Positions 9,040-17,804 of a DNA stretch of 64,000 nucleotides are shown here, one piece after another (the first letter of the stretch is position 1; each line of letters opens with the position of its first letter). The stretch comes from an uncultured Pelagibacteraceae bacterium. GTDB lineage: Bacteria > Pseudomonadota > Alphaproteobacteria > Pelagibacterales > Pelagibacteraceae. The position numbers and the translations under genes are program-made. The stretch spans positions 111,891-175,890 of the forward strand of contig CACFPS010000002.1 of assembly GCA_902568235.1 (NCBI GenBank), written 5' to 3'. The notes beneath the pieces are model-generated. The model saw only the letters and a list, made by a program, of their open reading frames with translations, was not told where the DNA came from and made no database searches.

Positions 9040-9658
9040 ATCCCCTTTTTATTGGAACAGAGCTAAAAAAAATCTTATGAAAAAAGATAAAGTTATGAAA
9101 AAATTAATTAAACAATATTCAGATAAAAATTTAACTACTAGAAAAGATGTTTTTTTCTCTCTATGTAAAAGCATAATTGGGCAACAAATAAGTGTTGCTG
9201 CCGCTAATTCAGTATTTACTAAATTTAAATTGGCATGCAATGGAAAAATTAATCCAGAAAGTGTAAATAAATTAAAATCATCGAATTTGAAAAAGTGTGG
9301 ATTAAGTAGACAAAAAGTAAAAGGAATAAAAGAATTGGCCAAGAAGTTTATAAAAAAATCTTTTAATCCAAAATTGATTAAAGATATGACTGATGAGGAA
9401 GCAATTGAGTACTTGTCAGGTTTAAGACAAATAGGGAAATGGTCTGCAGAAATGATTTTATTATTTACCTATAATAGACAGAATATATGGCCTGTACAAG
9501 ATATAGGTTTACTAAGAGCTATTTCAAATAATTACAAAAAAAAATATTTACCACCAAAAAGTTTTGTAGATAAACTCAAAAAAAAATTTTCACCTTATTG
9601 TTCTGTAGCAACATGGTATTTGTGGCGATCAATAGATAATGAGCCTATTCAGTATTAA
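9032..9658 (+). CDS. DNA-3-methyladenine glycosylase, AlkA-like (HhH-GPD)
   Basis: A base-excision repair enzyme removing alkylated bases. The 208-residue protein has the helix-hairpin-helix-GPD fold: SIIGQQISVAAANSVF near residue 50, the hairpin LSGLRQIGKWSAEMILL near 135, and the catalytic aspartate in WPVQDIGLLRAI. No iron-sulfur cysteines follow, so it is not Nth- or MutY-like. The ATG at 9032 is preferred over an upstream TTG at 9023. The gene overlaps the transporter by eight bases and its stop overlaps the convergent DUF1330 gene. Confidence 0.87.
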   Translation: MNKSPFYWNRAKKNLMKKDKVMKKLIKQYSDKNLTTRKDVFFSLCKSIIGQQISVAAANSVFTKFKLACNGKINPESVNKLKSSNLKKCGLSRQKVKGIKELAKKFIKKSFNPKLIKDMTDEEAIEYLSGLRQIGKWSAEMILLFTYNRQNIWPVQDIGLLRAISNNYKKKYLPPKSFVDKLKKKFSPYCSVATWYLWRSIDNEPIQY

Positions 9659-9942
9659 GCACCTTCAACAATTTGATAACTTCTTTTTATAGTATCTCCC
9701 ACAACATTAATTGCTTCTTGGTATTCTTTTGAGTGATAGAAATTTTTTGCATCTTCAACATTTGGAAATTCAATTATTACTGTTCTAGGAGATGGTTTAC
9801 CCTCTAAATTGATACTTTTACCGCCTCTGACCAAAACATTAGGTGAATATTTTTTTATGGCTAAAGTTGCTTTTTCGGCGTAATTTTTCATTGCTTCTTC
9901 GTCATTTATTTCTTCATAAACCACTACTATATAACCTTTCAT
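9655..9942 (-). CDS. DUF1330 domain-containing protein
   Basis: A 95-residue soluble protein with a dimeric alpha-beta-barrel (ferredoxin-like) fold typical of DUF1330. Diagnostic blocks are MKGYIVVVYEEINDEEAM at the start, VLVRGG in the middle, and RTVIIEFPNVEDAKNFYHS followed by YQEAI. No enzymatic role has been firmly assigned to the family. A good AAAGGAGAT-type ribosome site lies upstream. It borders the purine island but no functional link is visible. Confidence 0.85.
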   Translation of the reverse strand: MKGYIVVVYEEINDEEAMKNYAEKATLAIKKYSPNVLVRGGKSINLEGKPSPRTVIIEFPNVEDAKNFYHSKEYQEAINVVGDTIKRSYQIVEGA

Positions 9943-9970
9943 AAAATCTCCTTTTTAATTTTTTTTATTT

Positions 9971-10318
9971 ATGATACCAAATTTTATAATGAAAAAATTA
10001 ATTATCAATTTTTCAAAATTTTTATTTTTTCTTATAGTTTTTATATATGTTTTTAATCAAGCTAATTCGGATGAAATATATGAAAAAGGAAGATTAATTT
10101 TTCTGGAAAAGGGCAATTGTGCCGCTTGTCATGCCCTTGCTGATGCAGCATCAGATTCAAATATTGGACCAAATTTAAATCAAATAAGACCAGATATAAA
10201 CAGGGTAATAATGGCAGTCACTAATGGTATAGGCATTATGCCTGCTTACCAAGGTGAGTTAACTCCTAAAGAAATAGAAGCTGTTGGGCATTATGTTTCT
10301 ATTAGTGCAGAAAATTAA
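9971..10318 (+). CDS. Small periplasmic cytochrome c (class I), candidate PuuD electron partner
   Basis: A 115-residue exported monohaem cytochrome c. A signal peptide covers roughly residues 7-33 (an alternative ATG at 9989 starts right at it). The haem site is CAACH, and the distal methionine ligand is probably in GIMPAYQGELT. The final helix EIEAVGHYVSISA is typical of class I. The gene sits at the edge of the purine cluster, nine bases from the convergent puuE. Because the PuuD at 17805-18713 lacks its usual C-terminal cytochrome domain, this protein is a candidate to accept electrons from urate oxidation. That is inference; it could serve another dehydrogenase. Confidence 0.85.
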   Translation: MIPNFIMKKLIINFSKFLFFLIVFIYVFNQANSDEIYEKGRLIFLEKGNCAACHALADAASDSNIGPNLNQIRPDINRVIMAVTNGIGIMPAYQGELTPKEIEAVGHYVSISAEN

Positions 10319-10327
10319 TATAAAATT

Positions 10328-11227
10328 TTACTTATAATTTTTTATCCAATGTCTAGCTATGTCAATTCTTTTACAAATCCATACATCTTTAAAACTTAAA
10401 ATATAATTTAAAAATTTTTTTAGAGATTGGATTCTTCCTGGTCTGCCTATTAACCTACAGTGAAGTCCAACAGACATCATTTTTGGATAATTTTTACCTT
10501 CAAGATAAAGTGCATCAAAACTATCTTTTAAATATGAAAAAAATTGGTCTCCCGAATTAAAACCTTGATTTGTTGCAAATCTCATATCGTTATTATCAAG
10601 AGTGTAAGGAATCATTAATTGTTTTTTATTACCTTTTTTTATCCAGTATGGAAGATCATCACTGTATGTATCGCTACAATATAAAAAACCACCTTCTTCA
10701 ATAACTAAATCTAAAGTATTAGGACTACATCTGCCAGTGTACCATCCCAAAGGCCTATCTCCAAAAATTTTTTTAATTGAGTCAACGGCTAACTTCATAT
10801 CTTTCTTTTCTTTAATTTTAGAAATATTTTGATAATCAATCCATCTCCAGCCATGTGAAGCGACTTCATATTTAGCTTTTTTAATAGCTTTACAAATTTC
10901 TTTATTTCTTTCTAAAGCCATTCCAACTCCAAAGATAGTAAGAGGAATTTTTTTTTGTTTAAACAAATCATGAATTCTCCAGAAGCCTCTTCTTGATCCA
11001 TATTCATAAATTGATTCCATATTAAGGTGTCTCCCCCTTATTGGTTTTGCTCCTATAATTTCTGATAAAAAAATTTCAGAGTATTTATCTCCATGTAAAG
11101 TGTTGCTTTCTCCACCTTCTTCATAATTAAGTACAAATTGTAGAGCTAATTTTGCGTTATTAGGCCACTTAACCTTTATTTTTTTTGAACCATAACCAAT
11201 CATATCTCTTGGATATTTTTTTTTCAT
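10328..11227 (-). CDS. puuE: Allantoinase, PuuE type (polysaccharide deacetylase fold)
   Basis: Hydrolyses allantoin to allantoate. The 299-residue protein belongs to the NodB/polysaccharide-deacetylase-like PuuE family rather than the zinc amidohydrolase AllB family. Typical segments are PRDMIGYG, LQFVLNYEEGGE near residue 30, ASHGWRWIDY near 130 and LGWYTGRCSPNT near 160. It is the last gene of a four-gene minus-strand operon (uraD-alc-allA-puuE), overlapping allA by four bases. It converges on the cytochrome c gene. Confidence 0.93.
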   Translation of the reverse strand: MKKKYPRDMIGYGSKKIKVKWPNNAKLALQFVLNYEEGGESNTLHGDKYSEIFLSEIIGAKPIRGRHLNMESIYEYGSRRGFWRIHDLFKQKKIPLTIFGVGMALERNKEICKAIKKAKYEVASHGWRWIDYQNISKIKEKKDMKLAVDSIKKIFGDRPLGWYTGRCSPNTLDLVIEEGGFLYCSDTYSDDLPYWIKKGNKKQLMIPYTLDNNDMRFATNQGFNSGDQFFSYLKDSFDALYLEGKNYPKMMSVGLHCRLIGRPGRIQSLKKFLNYILSFKDVWICKRIDIARHWIKNYK

Positions 11228-11715
11228 TTTTTAAAATAAATTTTATCTTTTTTAAATTTATGAATAACTAGGTTATTTCCTTTCCCTTTTCTATCAATAA
11301 TCAGAAAGTTCATATTTTTAATAGATATTAATGGAAAATGCCAAATTCCAGCCTTGTAATTTATACCAGTTTGTTTTGGAACTATGAAAGATTTTATCCT
11401 GTTTATATTTGGTTTATTTCCTTTTGGAGCAACAAATACAAAAAATTTTGTATCTTCCATTGGTATAAATGCTTGGCTGCCCAAAGGATGTTTTTCCATC
11501 ATATCAATCCTCATAGGAAATCTTCTTTTTTTAGCCTTAAAAATACTAACTATTGGACTACCTCTTTTCGTAGAGGCATCTATTTTCATTAAATCATGAA
11601 ATCTTTTTGCATAACCATTATTAATACTCATTGGTTTTCTTTTTGATGTATCAATTAAATCTCCAAATTTAGAAAATCTTTTTTTTGTTATTTTTATTGG
11701 TTTAATTACTTTCAT
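11224..11715 (-). CDS. allA: Ureidoglycolate lyase
   Basis: Splits ureidoglycolate to glyoxylate and urea, the last step of the pathway here. At 163 residues it has the cupin-type AllA fold: MKVIKPIKITKKRFSKFG at the start, then DMMEKHPLGSQAFIPM in the middle, which is the best-conserved block, and YKAGIWHFPL near residue 125. The start overlaps the allantoicase stop by four bases and the stop overlaps the puuE start by four bases, a classic translationally coupled arrangement. Confidence 0.9.
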   Translation of the reverse strand: MKVIKPIKITKKRFSKFGDLIDTSKRKPMSINNGYAKRFHDLMKIDASTKRGSPIVSIFKAKKRRFPMRIDMMEKHPLGSQAFIPMEDTKFFVFVAPKGNKPNINRIKSFIVPKQTGINYKAGIWHFPLISIKNMNFLIIDRKGKGNNLVIHKFKKDKIYFKK

Positions 11716-12698
11716 TTCACAAAATTTCCGAAAGCTCTAATTCTTGAAATACCGCCGTCAGGATAGATATTTATTTTCAATAAATTTTCTTTATTTCTTT
11801 TAAAAAGAAATTTTTTAAAAACATGTTTTTTGTTTGCTGATAATTTTGATTTATTCAAAATATATTTCCATTTCTTCGAATTTTTCACAATAAAGTTATT
11901 TGATACATTTTTTACTATATTTGCAGTTTGTATTGAGCATGTATCAGGATAGTTTCCTTTAAAATGGTGAGTATCTATTTCTAATTTTTTAATCAAAGCA
12001 GATTTTCCAAACTTAATTATTAGCCAATCAAAGTTTTTTCCTCTACTTCTTCTTGTTTCCCAACCATCGCCCATATTTTTGGCTTTACCAGGCGCTATAA
12101 TATTTTCAGCTCTACCAAAATGTTCATTATTACAACCAATGATTGAAGCTCCATTTAAAATAGAAGTTAAATTAATATTTTTTTTATTTAGATTTATCTT
12201 TTCCATATTTATTTTTCCATAAAGTCTAATTCTTGCAACTCCACCATCTGGAAAAATATTTAATCTAATATAATTAAAAATTGATCTATTTTTTGAAGTA
12301 AAGTTATGTTTTTTATTTGGTCCAAGTTTTTTTTTACTAAATACTGTAAACCATTTTGTATTTTTATTTGGTTTATTTTTGCTAAAACACCCATCTACTG
12401 ATGTATAGGTTGGCTGGTTCCCATTAAAGTGAGTTGTATCAATGTCTACATTAAATATCCTTCCTGGCTTTCCTAATTTTAAAATAAGATAGTCATATCC
12501 TTTTGATCTTCTTCTTCTTGTTTCCCATCCGTCCATCCACTTTCCATGTTTATCAAATAAACCTTCTTTAAAAATTGGATTATCAGTTTTTAAAATTCTA
12601 TTAGCTGGTGCAAAAAATTCATCTGTTCTAAAAATTACCTTAGATCCAATTCTTGGATCTGCCAAATTAATCATTTTGCCACTTATAAATTTTTTCAT
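11712..12698 (-). CDS. alc: Allantoicase
   Basis: Hydrolyses allantoate to ureidoglycolate and urea. The 328-residue protein shows the internal duplication typical of the family. The first half has DGWETRRRRSKGYDYLILKL followed by DTTHFNGNQP; the second has DGWETRRSRGKNFDWLIIKF followed by DTHHFKGNYP. Each half ends with an IFPDGGVARIR or IYPDGGISRIR strand. Two jelly-roll domains are expected. It sits between uraD and allA with four-base overlaps on both sides. Confidence 0.94.
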   Translation of the reverse strand: MKKFISGKMINLADPRIGSKVIFRTDEFFAPANRILKTDNPIFKEGLFDKHGKWMDGWETRRRRSKGYDYLILKLGKPGRIFNVDIDTTHFNGNQPTYTSVDGCFSKNKPNKNTKWFTVFSKKKLGPNKKHNFTSKNRSIFNYIRLNIFPDGGVARIRLYGKINMEKINLNKKNINLTSILNGASIIGCNNEHFGRAENIIAPGKAKNMGDGWETRRSRGKNFDWLIIKFGKSALIKKLEIDTHHFKGNYPDTCSIQTANIVKNVSNNFIVKNSKKWKYILNKSKLSANKKHVFKKFLFKRNKENLLKINIYPDGGISRIRAFGNFVK

Positions 12699-13192
12699 TT
12701 GCTCGATATTTCATTAAGACGAAAACTTGCAATTTTTTTTACTTGTTTCTTTGCTTCTAGAAATTCAATTTCTACATCATTTAAAATTCTTTGTCTAAAA
12801 TTATTTAATATCTCATTTTTATTTTTACCTTTGACAGCAATAATAAACGGGAAATTGAACTTTTTTTTATATTCGAGATTTAATTTTTTAAATTCTTCAT
12901 ATTCATCATTTGAACATTCATTTAATTTTGCTGAAGCTTGTTCTGATTTAGACTCCAAGGTTAATTTTTTTGCTACAGCTAGCTCGGGGTGTGAGTTTAA
13001 AATTTCCAATATTTTGTCCTTTCCATAAGCTTCATATATATTTAGCATTTTTAAAATAATATCATTAAAATCTTTGAATGGTTTCAATTTAAAAGTTTCT
13101 ACTGCCACAGACTCAGTTTTTTCAAAAACATTACCAAATATCGATAAAAAATCAGACTTGTTAAGATCGTTAATGTTATCTATTGTTCTCAT
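12695..13192 (-). CDS. uraD: 2-oxo-4-hydroxy-4-carboxy-5-ureidoimidazoline (OHCU) decarboxylase
   Basis: Turns OHCU into S-allantoin. The 165-residue all-helical protein carries the catalytic histidine in ILNSHPELA near residue 66, followed by a SKSEQASAKLNE helix. The FPFIIAVKGKNKNEIL block and the RILNDVEIEF helix close the family pattern. First gene of the minus-strand purine operon; it diverges from uraH, the gene for the preceding step, across 48 bases. Confidence 0.92.
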   Translation of the reverse strand: MRTIDNINDLNKSDFLSIFGNVFEKTESVAVETFKLKPFKDFNDIILKMLNIYEAYGKDKILEILNSHPELAVAKKLTLESKSEQASAKLNECSNDEYEEFKKLNLEYKKKFNFPFIIAVKGKNKNEILNNFRQRILNDVEIEFLEAKKQVKKIASFRLNEISSK

Positions 13193-13240
13193 TAAAGTTT
13201 TAATAATTTAAGTTTAAAATTTAAATGATAATATAATCTT

Positions 13241-13591
13241 ATGACAAAGCTAACAACTCATGTTTTAGATGTATATTCAGGTAAACCTGGCAAAGGAATT
13301 TCTGTTGATTTGTATTATATAAGTAATTCAGAAAGAAAAAAAATAACTTCAGTGAAGTTAAACAATGATGGTAGAGCGGACTCTCCCTTAGTAGAAGGAG
13401 AAAATTTTATTAAAGGAAAATATGAATTAATTTTTTATATTGGCGATTATTTTAAAAATATATCTTCAGATAAGGACATTCCTTTTCTTGATGATGTAGT
13501 AATTAGATTTGGTATTTCAAATCCTTCAGAACACTACCATGTTCCTTTACTAGTTTCACCTTGGAGTTATTCTACTTATAGAGGTAGTTAA
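13241..13591 (+). CDS. uraH: 5-hydroxyisourate hydrolase (transthyretin-related)
   Basis: Hydrolyses 5-hydroxyisourate, the unstable product of urate oxidation, to OHCU. The 116-residue protein has the three transthyretin-related signatures: THVLDVYSGKPG at the N-terminus (catalytic His), the central RADSPL region with arginine, and the C-terminal YRGS tetrapeptide at residues 113-116. There is no signal peptide, so it is cytoplasmic. It heads the plus-strand purine operon; the xdhA start codon follows its stop directly. Confidence 0.94.
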   Translation: MTKLTTHVLDVYSGKPGKGISVDLYYISNSERKKITSVKLNNDGRADSPLVEGENFIKGKYELIFYIGDYFKNISSDKDIPFLDDVVIRFGISNPSEHYHVPLLVSPWSYSTYRGS

Positions 13592-15028
13592 GTGATATCA
13601 GACACTGTCAAATTTTTACTGAATGATAAAATTGTAGAAATTAATAATCCAGATCCAAATCAAACAATTCTTAATTATTTACGAACAGAGCTAAAAAAAA
13701 CTGGCACAAAAGAAGGATGTGCTGAAGGTGGTTGTGGCGCATGTACAGTAGTACTTGGCGAATTAGTGAATGGTGAAGTAAAATATATTTCCATTAATTC
13801 TTGCATTTCATTTGTTCCGTCTTTGAATGGTAAACAACTTTTGATTGTTGAAGATTTAGTTTCTAATGATGGAAAGCTACATCCAGTTCAAGAAGCAATG
13901 GTTAAATTTCATGGTTCACAATGTGGTTTTTGTACTCCTGGTTTTGTTATGTCTTTATTTTCAATGTTTAAAAATAATAAAAGTTACGATGGTGAATTAA
14001 TAAAAGATTCAATTTCAGGAAATTTGTGCCGTTGTACTGGGTATAGACCAATAATTGATGCAGCTAAAAGTTTAAATAAAGTAAATAAAAAAGATGAGTT
14101 TAGTAAAAATAAAAATAAAGTTATTAAACTTTTAAAAAAAATTAAAACAAAAAATATTTATATTAATAATGAGGATAAGAAGTTTTTTTCTCCTAAAACA
14201 ATTAAAGATTTAAAAAATATTATTAAAAAAAATTCAAATTTAAGTTTTCTTGCTGGAGGAACAGATTTATCTTTAAAAGTAACAAAAGAAAGAAAAGAAA
14301 TATCATGTATAGTAAACTTAAAAGAAATAAGAGAATTAGATTTTATTAGAGTTAATAAAAATTATATTGAAGTAGGAGCCACAACTTCTTTAATTGAATT
14401 TGAAAATAAAATTAAAAAATATTACCCAGATTTTTATTCAGTATTAAAAAGATACGGGTCTGTTCAGATAAGAAGTGTAGGCACAATAGGTGGCAATATT
14501 GCTACTGCATCGCCAATTGGTGATACTTTGCCAATTTTATTATCTTTAAATGCAGAGGTCTTAATTGAAGGCATTAATAAAAGAAAATTAGTACCAATCA
14601 ATAATTTTTTTATTGGTTATAGAAAAACTAAACTTAAAAAAAATGAATTTATTCGTTCAATAAAAATACCATTATTTAAGAAAAATATTTTTAAAGCATT
14701 TAAAATATCAAAGAGATTTGATGACGATATTTCATCAATCTGTGGTTCCTTCAATTTTAAAATTATCAATAATAAAATTAAGCAAGCATATATTGCGTAT
14801 GGGGGTATGGCAGCAGTACCAAAAAGAGCAAGAGCCTGTGAAGAAATACTTAAAAATAAATTATTAACAATTAATACGTTTATAAAAGCAAAAGATTATT
14901 TAGAGAAAGATTTTATGCCGATTGGCGATATGAGAGCCAGCAAAGAATATAGGTTAGAGGTAGCTAAAAATTTATTAATTAAATGTTTCGTAGAAATAAA
15001 TACAAAAAAATTAACCAGAGTTATTTAA
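13592..15028 (+). CDS. xdhA: Xanthine dehydrogenase small subunit (2Fe-2S and FAD)
   Basis: Electron-transfer subunit of xanthine dehydrogenase, 478 residues, starting with GTG directly after the uraH stop. The first 2Fe-2S cluster uses cysteines in GCAEGGCGACTVVLG; the second uses CGFCTPGFV and CRCTGYRPI (residues about 40-155). The FAD domain begins near residue 200 with FLAGGTDLSLKV and has RSVGTIGGNIATASPIGD near 290-310. A C-terminal CO-dehydrogenase-flavoprotein-like domain follows. It pairs with xdhB, whose start touches its stop. Confidence 0.94.
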   Translation: MISDTVKFLLNDKIVEINNPDPNQTILNYLRTELKKTGTKEGCAEGGCGACTVVLGELVNGEVKYISINSCISFVPSLNGKQLLIVEDLVSNDGKLHPVQEAMVKFHGSQCGFCTPGFVMSLFSMFKNNKSYDGELIKDSISGNLCRCTGYRPIIDAAKSLNKVNKKDEFSKNKNKVIKLLKKIKTKNIYINNEDKKFFSPKTIKDLKNIIKKNSNLSFLAGGTDLSLKVTKERKEISCIVNLKEIRELDFIRVNKNYIEVGATTSLIEFENKIKKYYPDFYSVLKRYGSVQIRSVGTIGGNIATASPIGDTLPILLSLNAEVLIEGINKRKLVPINNFFIGYRKTKLKKNEFIRSIKIPLFKKNIFKAFKISKRFDDDISSICGSFNFKIINNKIKQAYIAYGGMAAVPKRARACEEILKNKLLTINTFIKAKDYLEKDFMPIGDMRASKEYRLEVAKNLLIKCFVEINTKKLTRVI

Positions 15029-17344
15029 ATGAGCAAAGAAAATTATATTGAAAAAATTAGACCACACGACAGTGCTTTTAAACATGTTAGTGGATTTGCC
15101 GAATATACAGATGATATCCAAGAACCAAAAGGCACTTTATATGGAGCTATTGGTTTAAGTAAAAAAGCACATGCAATAATTAAAAAAATCGATTTAAGTG
15201 AAGTTTATAAAAGTAATGGTGTTATTTCAGTTGTTACTTACAATGATATTCTTGGAAGAAATGATGTTGGACCAGTTTTTGATGGAGATCCTATATTTCC
15301 AAAAAATAAAGTAGAGTTTTACGGCCAGCCATTATTTGCTGTAGCTGCCACTTCTGTTGAGCTTGCAAGAAAAGCAGTATTAAAAGCTAAAATTTTATAT
15401 AGAGATTTAAAACCAATAATTACAATTAAAGATGCCTTAAAGAAAAAAAATTTTTTGTTTAAGCCAAAGAAAATTAAAAAAGGCAATCCATCAAAAAAAA
15501 TAAAAGCATCTAAAAATAGTTTAAAAGGGAATTTTACAACAGGGAGCCAAGAACATTTTTATTTAGAGGGCCAAGCTGCTTTCGTAATACCTAATGAGGA
15601 TAATAATCTTTTAGTTTATAGCTCAACACAACATCCATCTGAAACACAACAATTAATCGCAAAAATGTTAAATCAAAAAAGCAATTCAGTTAAAGTAGTA
15701 GTCAGAAGAATAGGAGGTGGTTTTGGAGGAAAAGAAACTAATTTTATGACTGCATGCGTTTGTTCATTGTTGGCAAGAAAAACAGGCAAGCCAGTAAAAC
15801 TAAGATTAGACAGGGATGATGATATAATTTTAACTGGAAAAAGACATGAGTTTTTTTCTGAATATGAAGTTGGTTTTAATGATGATGGAGTTATAAAAGG
15901 TTTAAAGGTAAATTTATCTTCAAATTGCGGAATGTCAGCTGATTTATCTGCAGCAATCAACGAGCGTGCATTGCTTCATATAGATAATGCATATTATATT
16001 TCAGATATTGAAGTAACTAATTATTTATGTAAAACAAATATTTGCTCTTCAACTGCTTTTAGAGGTTTTGGGGGAAACCAAGGCATGATGGCAATTGAAA
16101 ATATTGTGGACAATATTGCAAGATATTTAAACAAAGACCCACTAGAAATTAGAAAAAAAAATTTTTATCAAAATAATAAAAAAAATATAACTCATTATGG
16201 AATGAGTATTCAAGACAATGTAATTAATGAAATATTTAGAAAGTTAGAAAAAAAATCAAATTATAAAAAAAGATATTTAGAGATAAAAAAATTTAATGAA
16301 AAAAATAAATTTAAAAAGAAAGGAATAGCGATAACCCCTGTAAAATTTGGAATTTCATTTACAACAATACACTTAAATCAAGCTGGAGCACTAGTTCATA
16401 TTTATACTGATGGAAGTGTACATCTAAATCATGGTGGAATAGAAATGGGGCAGGGCACACATACCAAAATTGCACAGCTTGTTGCTAATTCTTTTGGATT
16501 ACCTTATAGTTTGGTTCACATTTCATCGACAAACACATCAAAAGTGCCAAACACTTCTGCAAGTGCAGCTTCTTCAACAACAGACTTAAATGGTGCGGCT
16601 GCATTAAATGCTGTTGAAAAAATTAAAACAAATTTAGAAAATTTTATAAAAAAAAATTACAAAATTTATAATCATGAGGCAGAATATAAAGATCAATATA
16701 TAAGATTCGGTAATAGAAGTTTTGAATTCAGAAAAATTATTCAAGAAGCTTATCTAAATAGAGTATCTCTTTCGTCATCAGGTTTTTATTCAACACCAAA
16801 AATAAACTTTAATAAAAAAAGATTTAAAGGAAGGCCTTTCCTATATTTTTGTTATGGCGCTGCTGTTTCAGAAGTTACAATAGATACATTAACTGGTGAA
16901 AATGTTTTAGAAAGAGTTGATATTTTACATGATGCTGGAAAACCAATTAATCCAGCTCTCGAATTGGGTCAGATAGAAGGTGGTTTTGTTCAAGGACAAG
17001 GATGGTTAACAATTGAAGAATTGAATTGGAAATCTAATGGTCAAATTACGACTTTTTCTCCATCAACATACAAAATACCTGCAGTAAGTGATATTCCTAA
17101 AAAATTTAATGTTGAAATATTTAAAGAGGGCTTGAATAAAGAGAAAGTAGTAAACAAAGCAAAAACAACTGGAGAACCTCCATTAATGTTGGCTATGAGT
17201 GTTTTTTATGCAATTAAAGACGCAGTTGCCTCAATTGGAAATTATAAAATTGCTCCAGAACTTAATGCACCAGCAACTCCAGAAAAAATTTTAATGAGTA
17301 TTAATAAAATTAAAAATAAAATAAAAAATCAAAATGGAAGATAA
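15029..17344 (+). CDS. xdhB: Xanthine dehydrogenase large, molybdopterin-binding subunit
   Basis: Oxidises hypoxanthine and xanthine to urate at a molybdenum cofactor. The 771-residue protein has RRIGGGFGGKE near residue 230, FRGFGGNQGM near 345, the GGIEMGQGTHTK block near 470 and the catalytic glutamate in TTGEPPLMLAMSVF near 715. The length matches the two-subunit XdhAB form. No xdhC gene (cofactor insertion chaperone) occurs nearby. The guanine deaminase gene begins 11 bases before its stop. Confidence 0.95.
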   Translation: MSKENYIEKIRPHDSAFKHVSGFAEYTDDIQEPKGTLYGAIGLSKKAHAIIKKIDLSEVYKSNGVISVVTYNDILGRNDVGPVFDGDPIFPKNKVEFYGQPLFAVAATSVELARKAVLKAKILYRDLKPIITIKDALKKKNFLFKPKKIKKGNPSKKIKASKNSLKGNFTTGSQEHFYLEGQAAFVIPNEDNNLLVYSSTQHPSETQQLIAKMLNQKSNSVKVVVRRIGGGFGGKETNFMTACVCSLLARKTGKPVKLRLDRDDDIILTGKRHEFFSEYEVGFNDDGVIKGLKVNLSSNCGMSADLSAAINERALLHIDNAYYISDIEVTNYLCKTNICSSTAFRGFGGNQGMMAIENIVDNIARYLNKDPLEIRKKNFYQNNKKNITHYGMSIQDNVINEIFRKLEKKSNYKKRYLEIKKFNEKNKFKKKGIAITPVKFGISFTTIHLNQAGALVHIYTDGSVHLNHGGIEMGQGTHTKIAQLVANSFGLPYSLVHISSTNTSKVPNTSASAASSTTDLNGAAALNAVEKIKTNLENFIKKNYKIYNHEAEYKDQYIRFGNRSFEFRKIIQEAYLNRVSLSSSGFYSTPKINFNKKRFKGRPFLYFCYGAAVSEVTIDTLTGENVLERVDILHDAGKPINPALELGQIEGGFVQGQGWLTIEELNWKSNGQITTFSPSTYKIPAVSDIPKKFNVEIFKEGLNKEKVVNKAKTTGEPPLMLAMSVFYAIKDAVASIGNYKIAPELNAPATPEKILMSINKIKNKIKNQNGR

Positions 17345-17804
17345 AAAAAAATTTATGGCAAAAGCCATTGAACTTTCTATAAATAGTGCAAACACTATTG
17401 GTGGACCCTTTGGAAGTGTCATAGTTAAGGATAACAAGATTGTTGCAGAGGGTTCTAATAAAGTAACTTCTTCAAATGATCCAACTGCCCACGGAGAGAT
17501 TGTAGCAATTCGAGAAGCTTGTAAAAAATTAAACACTTTTGATTTGTCGGGTTGTGAAATTTATACATCTTGTGAACCTTGCCCAATGTGTCTTTCTGCA
17601 ATTTATTGGTCAAGATTAGATAAAATATATTATGCAAATACAAGAGAAGATGCAAAAAAGATAGACTTTGATGACTCATTTATTTATTTAGAGATTCCAA
17701 AAAAAATAGGTGATAGAAAAATAAAAATGATACAAATGCTCAGAGACGAAGCTTTAAATGCATTTGAAATTTGGGATAAAAAAGTAGATAAAATAAAATA
17801 TTAA
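17334..17804 (+). CDS. guaD: Guanine deaminase-like nucleoside/nucleobase deaminase
   Basis: A 156-residue cytidine-deaminase-fold enzyme; context argues that it converts guanine to xanthine, feeding xanthine dehydrogenase. Zinc site residues are seen in DPTAHGEIVAIREAC (His and catalytic Glu, with Gly where Ala is more common) and CEPCPMCLSAIYW (two Cys). SNDPTAHGE and the FDDSFIYLEI tail resemble GuaD of the Bacillus type. The start overlaps xdhB by 11 bases and the stop abuts the puuD start, so it is embedded in the catabolic operon. Substrate inferred from context and resemblance. Confidence 0.85.
   Translation: MEDKKKFMAKAIELSINSANTIGGPFGSVIVKDNKIVAEGSNKVTSSNDPTAHGEIVAIREACKKLNTFDLSGCEIYTSCEPCPMCLSAIYWSRLDKIYYANTREDAKKIDFDDSFIYLEIPKKIGDRKIKMIQMLRDEALNAFEIWDKKVDKIKY

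Noticed and set aside
9971..10318. The small cytochrome c as SoxX or a sulfite dehydrogenase subunit
   Set aside because: No sox or sor genes lie nearby; the purine setting and the missing PuuD domain make a urate link more likely, although not proven.
13232..13237. TATAAT directly before uraH
   Set aside because: It ends only three bases before the ATG and has no -35 partner, so transcription would start inside the gene; TATAAT is common by chance in this composition.
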